Shown here one piece after another: positions 1-4,654 of a stretch of 6,673 nt of DNA. Every line of letters starts with the position of its first letter. Positions within the stretch are counted from its first letter, which is position 1. Source of the stretch: Bacteroidales bacterium (lineage in GTDB: Bacteria; Bacteroidota; Bacteroidia; Bacteroidales; UBA7960); assembly GCA_003451785.1 (NCBI GenBank), contig DMJL01000113.1, forward strand, positions 1 to 6,673, given 5' to 3'. The translations under genes were made by a program, and so were the position numbers. The notes below the pieces were generated by a model, which did not search any database, was not told the origin of the DNA, and saw only the letters and a list, made by a program, of their open reading frames with translations.

Positions 1-45
1 GTCGAAGTGTCGAAGTGAAGCATCTTTATACCACCATAAAATCAG

Positions 46-76
46 ATCCTTTCCTTCGGTCAGGATGACAAATTAG
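46..76. repeat. AGGATGAC-type intergenic stem-loop, copy 1
   Basis: An inverted repeat, ATCCT (46-50) with AGGAT (62-66), encloses an inner CC-TTC-GG mini-stem (53-59). It is followed by GACAAATTAGGA. The same plan, with ATTCT/AGAAT arms and a GACGAAATTGGA tail, occurs at 4574-4612, so the two look like diverged members of one family. Short stem-loops of this style are, as I recall, frequent between genes in Bacteroidota. Just upstream, the 8-mer GTCGAAGT is repeated in tandem at 1-8 and 9-16, which may be the edge of another such element cut by the window start. Function is unknown. Confidence 0.5.
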
Positions 77-122
77 GACCACCTGTTTTGGCAGAATTGC
101 AACTTTCGCCAAGCCATGATAC

Positions 123-139
123 CAACCCCGAAGGGGTTG
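123..139. repeat. CAACCCC-GAA-GGGGTTG perfect hairpin
   Basis: A perfect 7-bp inverted repeat, CAACCCC (123-129) and GGGGTTG (133-139), is separated by a GAA triloop. The flank continues into a second C-rich block, ACGACCCCCGC (170-180). Paired blocks with CCCCGAAGGGG cores are, from memory, a recurring dispersed repeat in Bacteroidota genomes. The hairpin has no T-tract on either strand, so a simple terminator role is unlikely. An open minus-strand frame across 73-327 reads through this hairpin and is probably not a gene. Confidence 0.5.
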
Positions 140-340
140 AAGGTTTGTAGGAAAAAAATGAAACCACCTACGACCCCCGCATAGTTGATTTCCTCAATAC
201 CTCCATTTTTTTCGCCGATTAATATTACAAAATCACCTGAATCAATGACCTGAAGTAGTGTTTCTTGAAACGGTGCGAGTGCGCATATATGGTGCAAACG
301 CATATTTAAAATGATTACTTCAAACAAATGTTTTAAATAT
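140..340. other. non-coding spacer, no supported gene
   Basis: No convincing coding sequence or RNA gene is visible here. The only long open frame (minus strand, 73-327, 84 codons) gives a low-complexity hydrophobic peptide that I do not recognise. It overlaps the CCCCGAAGGGG hairpin and would end inside the repeat-rich start of the window. The last part, from about 300, becomes strongly AT-rich, as expected upstream of a promoter. Confidence 0.4.
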
Positions 341-371
341 TTAATTAATATCTAAAATTAGTTTAATTTTG
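341..371 (+). promoter_or_regulatory. putative Bacteroidota-type promoter for the synthetase-transporter operon
   Basis: TAATTTTG at 364-371 matches the TAnnTTTG -7 element of the Bacteroidota primary sigma factor exactly. Nineteen bases upstream lies TTAA (341-344), which is only a poor match to the TTTG/TTG -33 element, so the support is one-sided. Transcription would start near 377-380, giving a leader of about 70 bases before the ATG at 450. The position directly ahead of the operon favours the call, but the AT-rich context makes a chance match possible. Confidence 0.4.
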
Positions 372-449
372 CATTTGGTTTCAGCACCAAATAGGTAGCA
401 AAAAAGTTATCTGGGTGTATTGAATCACAAACATCAATTGCAAAACCTT

Positions 450-2366
450 ATGAATCATCGGATTGTAACCAAAAATGTTGCGCTGCTTTATAAAGAAGCC
501 GGTGCTTATTTTGGCAATTTGCCTGCGTTTGCCACGCGCGATACTGCTACGAGTTGGCGTCCTGTGTCGTACAAAGAATTGTATGAGCAGGGTTTAAATC
601 TAGCTACAGGTCTTATTTCTTTGGGAGTATCGCCTCGCGACCATGTGGGCTTGTTTGGCGATAATCGTTTTGAGTGGATTCTTTCTGATTGTGCTGTGCA
701 GATTTGTGGTGCAGCCGATGTGCCAAGGGGTAGAGATGTTACCGACAAGGAATTGATTTATATTATCAACCATGCCGGAATAAAGGTAACTTTTGCCGAA
801 ACACAGGAAATCTGCAAACGGATACTTAGGCTCAAAGAAAATCTCCCACTTCTGGAAGAGATTATTTTGCTTGATCCCAAGGCAACAGCCACAGGTGATG
901 TAAAGCACCTAAGTGAAGTGATTGATCTGGGGGCACAATTGCGCCTTAATGGCGATAAAAGAGCCGAGGAGCGAATGGCTCAAATAAAACCTGACGACCT
1001 TTTTACGCTGATTTATACCTCGGGTACTACCGGAAATCCCAAAGGTGTGATGCTCACCCACGCCAACATAATGTCGCAGGTGAGGAACCTACCCGGTAAA
1101 TACGATATGTCGGATAGGGTATTATCGGTACTTCCGATTTGGCATATTTTTGAGCGCGTTGTAGAAATGTTTACCATCAGTTTTGGTGGCTGCACCTATT
1201 ATACCAGCATCATGGCCATGGGCGAGGATATGCGCAATGTGGAGCCAACCTTCATGGCATCGGCACCTCGATTGTGGGAAAAACTCCATGAAAGAATTTT
1301 GAAAAACATCAAAGCCTCGCACCCAGTAAGGCAGGTATTATTTCATATAGCATATTTCCTTGCTAAGCAGTATTTTCAGTCTCAGCAGTATATGTTCAAT
1401 AAGCAACTTCAGTTGAAGAAACAATCGTTGATGTTGTGGTATTTACTTTTACCGTTGCAAGCTATTCGCTGGCTGTTGGTGATGCCGTGGTACGGATTTT
1501 TCAATGCTGCGGTTTTGGAACGAATCAGGCTGGGTGCAGGTGGTTCGCTCAAGGAAACTATTTCGGGCGGAGGTGCTTTGCCTATTCATATAGATAAATT
1601 TTTCAATTATGTTGGCATTCCTGTGCTCGAGGGCTATGGTATGACGGAGACATCGCCGGTAATATCGTTTCGCACAGGCGACAATCTTATATTGGGCACT
1701 GTAGGTCCGCCGATTGCCGAAACCGAGATTCGCATACTAGATACCGAAACCGGCAAAATACTTTACCAAAGCAGCGACCCAAGCATACAAACTCTTGGAG
1801 AGCGGGGCGAAATATGTGTAAAAGGTCCACAAGTAATGAAAGGATACTACAAAGACCAAGAACTCACCGAGCAAACAATCACGGATGGTTGGCTTCGTAC
1901 GGGTGATGTTGGTATGGTAACTTACAACAACTGTTTGAAGATTTTGGGGCGCTCCAAATCCACCATTGTGCTGTCGAGTGGTGAGAATGTGGAACCCGAG
2001 CCATTGGAAATGTGCTTGTTGCAGAGCAATTTTATAGAGCAAGCAATGGTAGTGGGGCAAGACAAGAAGTTTTTGGGTGCGCTCATCGTGCCTTCGCTCA
2101 GCGAGTTTAAAACCGCCGGCTATGAGTTTCAAACTATGGAAGATATTGCTCGAAGCCCAGAAGCTCTCAAGATCATTAGAGACGAGATTCGCAGGATGAT
2201 TTCTTCTAATAATGGGTTTAAAATCTTTGAGCAAATTAAAGATTTTAGGCTCTTGCCCGATTCTTTTCAAGTAGGAGAGGAACTTACCAATCTCTACAAA
2301 TTAAAAAGGTATGTGGTTGAGAAAAAATTCAACCATGTAATTAATGAAATTTATTCAAAAGCTTAA
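450..2366 (+). CDS. long-chain acyl-CoA synthetase (AMP-forming, FAA1/FadD15-like)
   Basis: This enzyme activates a carboxylic acid, probably a long-chain fatty acid, with ATP to an acyl-adenylate and then forms the acyl-CoA thioester. With the ATG at 450 the protein has 638 residues, normal for the large COG1022-type ligases. An in-frame TTG at 420 would add ten residues. I prefer the ATG because neither start has a Shine-Dalgarno sequence and homology-like sequence begins after it. Visible motifs, numbered from the ATG: the ATP-binding loop YTSGTTGNPKG (189-199), SGGGALP (372-378), the adenylate-binding EGYGMTETSP (394-403), WLRTGD (481-486) with the ribose-binding Asp, and the hinge region LGRSKSTIVLSSGENVEP (499-516). 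The C-terminal catalytic-lysine region reads ELTNLYKLKR (611-620), where relatives usually have ELTPT before the lysine. A hydrophobic stretch at about 326-351 suggests membrane association. It is the first gene of an operon with the transporter 14 bp downstream. The family is secure; the substrate is inferred. Confidence 0.93.
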   Translation: MNHRIVTKNVALLYKEAGAYFGNLPAFATRDTATSWRPVSYKELYEQGLNLATGLISLGVSPRDHVGLFGDNRFEWILSDCAVQICGAADVPRGRDVTDKELIYIINHAGIKVTFAETQEICKRILRLKENLPLLEEIILLDPKATATGDVKHLSEVIDLGAQLRLNGDKRAEERMAQIKPDDLFTLIYTSGTTGNPKGVMLTHANIMSQVRNLPGKYDMSDRVLSVLPIWHIFERVVEMFTISFGGCTYYTSIMAMGEDMRNVEPTFMASAPRLWEKLHERILKNIKASHPVRQVLFHIAYFLAKQYFQSQQYMFNKQLQLKKQSLMLWYLLLPLQAIRWLLVMPWYGFFNAAVLERIRLGAGGSLKETISGGGALPIHIDKFFNYVGIPVLEGYGMTETSPVISFRTGDNLILGTVGPPIAETEIRILDTETGKILYQSSDPSIQTLGERGEICVKGPQVMKGYYKDQELTEQTITDGWLRTGDVGMVTYNNCLKILGRSKSTIVLSSGENVEPEPLEMCLLQSNFIEQAMVVGQDKKFLGALIVPSLSEFKTAGYEFQTMEDIARSPEALKIIRDEIRRMISSNNGFKIFEQIKDFRLLPDSFQVGEELTNLYKLKRYVVEKKFNHVINEIYSKA

Positions 2367-2380
2367 AGACCAATTTATTC

Positions 2381-3439
2381 ATGGAATTTACAACCCAACT
2401 TTTATACGGAATCGATCAGGCATTGTTGGCTTTGATGATATTTGTGATTATGCTTGGTATGGGTGCCAGCCTCACCATTGACGACTTTAAAGCTGTAGCA
2501 CGAAATCCCAAAGGTGTATTCATTGGCTTTTTATCGCAATTTGGTCTTATGCCCTTAATTGCTTTAGGATTGGCAATAGTATTGAATCTGCCGCCATTCT
2601 TTGCACTTTCGCTCGTGCTAATTGGATGTTTGCCCGGGGGCACAACTTCCAATATGTTTACCTATTTTTCGCGAGGCAATGTTGCTCTAAGCATTTCCAT
2701 GACCACTGCAAGCACCGTTATGGCATTGATAATGATGCCCTTACTTCTTACGGTTTATACCAGCGGAATTGTGGAGCAAATTTCGGCCCAATTGGCAGCA
2801 AAAGGTGAAGAAGGGGAATTTGTGATACCCACCAGCAATATTATCACATCCCTTGTAATGGTTTTGATTCCTGTAGTTTTAGGAATGATACTGAAGAAAA
2901 AATCTCCAGGCTGGGCTAAGACCGCTGAAGATACTGCCGGGTTTGTGGGCTTATTAGTGATTTTGTACTTGCTTATCACCGCCTTCTCAAGACATGGGCA
3001 TTTGTTTGTTCAAACACCATGGCAGGCCTATGTTGCAACCATTGGACTAGGTTTAGGAGGTTTTTTCTTTGGCTTTTTGGCATCACGGGCAGTAGGTATG
3101 CCGCCCATCAGCCAAAGGGCTATTTCTTTGGAAACGGGTATTCAAAACGGACCATTGTCGTTTGCAATCATCCTTTTGAGTTTCCCGCAGGAGCCTATGC
3201 AAAGTCAGATGGTTTGGCTTGCCATCCTTTATTCCACATTCATTGTAATTTCTTCATCCATCATAACGCTTTACTATCGAAAGGTTGGTCAGTTCGATTG
3301 GGATGTGTACAAGAACACCATGGTGCACAATAGATTGTTTGGCAAGGACTATAAGACGCATTATCCAAAGGGTTACTTGCCTAAGAACATCGTAGGCGAT
3401 CCCAGTCAGGGTGCATCTGTAAGTCAGCGAAGAAGTTAA
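2381..3439 (+). CDS. bile acid:sodium symporter (BASS/SLC10) family transporter
   Basis: This is a 352-residue inner-membrane protein with about nine to ten hydrophobic segments between residues 10 and 298. The family carries organic anions (bile acids, pyruvate, pantoate and others) with sodium. Two family signatures are clear: GCLPGGTTSN (82-91), followed by a run ending SISMTTAST (104-112), and SLETGIQNGPLS (249-260). By alignment from memory with the Neisseria ASBT structure, the sodium-ligand positions all appear kept: Q53, S90, N91, S104, T108, E251 and Q255. After the last segment comes a polar, basic tail of about 50 residues (301-352), longer than in minimal bacterial members. The ATG lies 14 bp after the stop of the acyl-CoA synthetase, with no Shine-Dalgarno sequence, which suggests co-transcription and possibly translational coupling. 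The bile-acid name is a family label only; the actual substrate cannot be read from the sequence. Confidence 0.9.
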   Translation: MEFTTQLLYGIDQALLALMIFVIMLGMGASLTIDDFKAVARNPKGVFIGFLSQFGLMPLIALGLAIVLNLPPFFALSLVLIGCLPGGTTSNMFTYFSRGNVALSISMTTASTVMALIMMPLLLTVYTSGIVEQISAQLAAKGEEGEFVIPTSNIITSLVMVLIPVVLGMILKKKSPGWAKTAEDTAGFVGLLVILYLLITAFSRHGHLFVQTPWQAYVATIGLGLGGFFFGFLASRAVGMPPISQRAISLETGIQNGPLSFAIILLSFPQEPMQSQMVWLAILYSTFIVISSSIITLYYRKVGQFDWDVYKNTMVHNRLFGKDYKTHYPKGYLPKNIVGDPSQGASVSQRRS

Positions 3440-3456
3440 ACACGGTTATTAATTGC

Positions 3457-3503
3457 AACCAAAGGAGGGGAGGCACTATAGGTAACTTCCCCTTTTGGTT
3501 TTT
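3457..3503 (+). terminator. rho-independent terminator of the synthetase-transporter operon
   Basis: Eighteen bases after the transporter stop, AACCAAA (3457-3463) pairs with TTTGGTT (3494-3500). The stem continues, with a small bulge, through GGGGAG (3467-3472) against CTTCCCC (3486-3492). The stem runs into a short T-tract (3499-3503). The loop is about 13 bases. Strong arms, the T-run and the position make this a convincing plus-strand terminator. The A-rich 5' arm could let it work weakly in the other direction too. Confidence 0.75.
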
Positions 3504-3546
3504 AATCTCTCAAAACAGCCCCCTAATATTTTTACTAAACAAGTGG

Positions 3547-3706
3547 TTATCAAAGGATTTAATCGCAAAGGGCGCAAAGCGTTGCGCAAAGTACATTAAT
3601 GGTTTTTTCTAGCGTTCCTTTTGATTTTCCCTTGCGTTCATTGCGGTGAAAAACTCCTCCTAATCTGTAAATCTTAACCATGATAGGAGCACTAAGATAG
3701 TTGTTG
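3547..3706. repeat. CGCAAAG-type intergenic repeat, copy A
   Basis: The element opens with TTATCAA, then CGCAAAGGGCGCAAAG (3564-3579) and GCGCAAAG (3584-3591), a T-rich centre, GCGTTCCTT (3612-3620), and a reverse-complementary arm CTTGCGTTCATTGCGGTG (3631-3648). The two arms can form a long imperfect hairpin. The 3' part adds ATCTTA/TAAGAT arms (3671-3676, 3693-3698) and ends in GTTGTTG. The same order of blocks, in the same orientation, recurs at 4335-4482. Repeats of CGCAAAG units are, as I recall, common between genes in Bacteroidota. No open reading frame or transposase is associated. It fills most of the spacer between the convergent transporter and phosphoesterase genes. Confidence 0.7.
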
Positions 3707-3739
3707 CATAAGTGGATAGTTCGAGTGATTTGGGTTTTG

Positions 3740-4231
3740 CTATTTGGTAAATTCTACTACTTCCAAATCCTTAATTTGCGAGCCATCAATGGCTATTCTG
3801 ATCATGGTAATAGTTGTATGGAAACCATACCTGCCTGCCGCACCGGGATTGATGTGTAGATGATTGAAATGTTTATCGTAAACCACTTTTAAAATATGTG
3901 AGTGCCCACATATTACCAGTTTTGGGGAATGATGCAAGATAGCAGCCTTCATAGATTTTTCGTACTTGCCCGGATATCCTCCTATGTGCTTCATAAGTAC
4001 GGTAACATCCTCGCAAGAGAAAGTTTCCAGCTCTTTGAATTCTTCTCTTATCCAAGCACCGTCAATGTTGCCATACACACCTCTTAGCAGCTTAAAGGAT
4101 TGCAATTCCTTTACAACTTCTATAGAACCAAAATCGCCTGCATGCCAGATTTCGTCGCACGACTGGAAAATCCTTTCTGTCTCAGGATGCAAAAACCCAT
4201 GGGTGTCTGAAAGGATTCCAATTTTTTTCAT
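3740..4231 (-). CDS. YfcE/MJ0936-family metallophosphoesterase
   Basis: This is a 163-residue cytoplasmic phosphodiesterase/phosphatase of the small calcineurin-like type; relatives use two metal ions, often Mn2+ or Ni2+, and cleave phosphodiester model substrates. The metal and catalytic motifs are all present: DTH (D9, H11), HAGDFGS (D33), GNID (N55), the H82 of MKHIGG in the place of the usual HG motif, and CGHSH (H110, H112), followed by the conserved NPGAAG (128-133). Length and motif spacing fit the single-domain family, so the gene looks intact. The ATG at 4231 follows directly after the stretch ttcccctta on its own strand, without a Shine-Dalgarno sequence. The gene stands alone: it is convergent with the transporter and 423 bp downstream of purL, with a CGCAAAG repeat on each side. 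The physiological substrate is unknown for most members and cannot be inferred from these neighbours. Confidence 0.92.
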   Translation of the reverse strand: MKKIGILSDTHGFLHPETERIFQSCDEIWHAGDFGSIEVVKELQSFKLLRGVYGNIDGAWIREEFKELETFSCEDVTVLMKHIGGYPGKYEKSMKAAILHHSPKLVICGHSHILKVVYDKHFNHLHINPGAAGRYGFHTTITMIRIAIDGSQIKDLEVVEFTK

Positions 4232-4334
4232 TAAGGGGAAATTTCTGTGAACTTTTAGGTTTAATCACTTTGTAATGGCTTTAATAATGGGCTAAATAGC
4301 CTGCCAACAACCATTAAGAAGTAGTTGCTATTGA

Positions 4335-4482
4335 TTATCAATGGCAAAGGACGCAAAGTATTTCGCAAAGGTCGCAGATTTTTTCTGAATGCGTTCCTTG
4401 AGTTTACTTTGTGTTCTTTTTGGTGACAACCTCATAAAAATCGGTTAATACAGGCATTAGAGCGAAACAAAATAAGTTGTTG
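4335..4482. repeat. CGCAAAG-type intergenic repeat, copy B
   Basis: This second copy has the same block order as 3547-3706: TTATCAA, GGCAAAGGACGCAAAG (4343-4358), CGCAAAG (4364-4370), a TTTTTTCT-like centre, GCGTTCCTT (4391-4399), a degraded right arm CTTTGTGTTCTTTTTGGTGA (4407-4426), then CTC and a final GTTGTTG (4476-4482). It is about 12 bp shorter and more degraded than copy A, especially in the right arm, so the hairpin is weaker. It lies upstream of the phosphoesterase gene, between it and purL, and could carry that gene's leader or separate the two transcription units. Confidence 0.65.
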
Positions 4483-4564
4483 ATAGCGAGTTACTTTTAT
4501 CTCGTCTTCTATCATTGTACATTAAAGAAGTTCTCAGGTTGGTTTAGCAGTTGATTGACAGAAT

Positions 4565-4599
4565 AAAAAAGCGATTCTTCTGCATCTCCAATTGCAGAA
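4565..4599 (-). terminator. likely terminator of purL
   Basis: On the minus strand, 55 bases after the purL stop, TTCTGCA and TGCAGAA form a perfect 7-bp stem (4593-4599 with 4578-4584) with an 8-base loop. It is followed after seven bases (GAATCGC) by six T residues (the A-run 4565-4570 on the plus strand). The gap between stem and T-tract is longer than ideal; including the outer AGAAT/ATTCT pairing shortens it. The hairpin is also the second copy of the stem-loop family seen at the window start, so it may be a repeat that serves as terminator. Confidence 0.5.
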
Positions 4600-4612
4600 T
4601 GACGAAATTGGA
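4574..4612. repeat. AGAATGAC-type intergenic stem-loop, copy 2
   Basis: ATTCT (4574-4578) and AGAAT (4596-4600) enclose a further inverted pair, TCTGCA and TGCAGA, followed by GACGAAATTGGA. The arms, the GAC that follows them and the AAATT.GGA tail match the element at 46-76, with different bases in the stem that still pair. Changed but still complementary arms suggest that the structure rather than the exact sequence is kept. The rest of this 423-bp spacer between purL and the phosphoesterase gene (4483-4564) shows no gene or RNA that I can support. Confidence 0.5.
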
Positions 4613-4654
4613 TATTACATGATAGCTTTGGGGCATTCCTTGAGCATTTGAGTG

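Noticed and set aside
73..327. Minus-strand open frame of 84 codons in the leader spacer
   Set aside because: The peptide resembles no family I know, runs through the CCCCGAAGGGG hairpin, and starts in AT-rich DNA with no promoter-like element on that strand. It is most likely a by-product of the repeat.
420..449. TTG at 420 as start of the acyl-CoA synthetase
   Set aside because: It adds only ten poorly characteristic residues (MNHKHQLQNL) and has no ribosome-binding sequence. The ATG at 450 gives a normal N-terminus. TTG cannot be excluded from sequence alone.
1737..2270. Minus-strand open frame of 177 codons inside the acyl-CoA synthetase gene
   Set aside because: It is fully antisense to a well-conserved coding region containing the hinge and ribose-binding motifs, and its product has no recognisable motif.
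4290..4301. GGCTA-AA-TAGCC inverted repeat about 60 bp upstream of the phosphoesterase start, as a possible operator
   Set aside because: A 5-bp inverted repeat is short enough to occur by chance, and no promoter element could be placed next to it.
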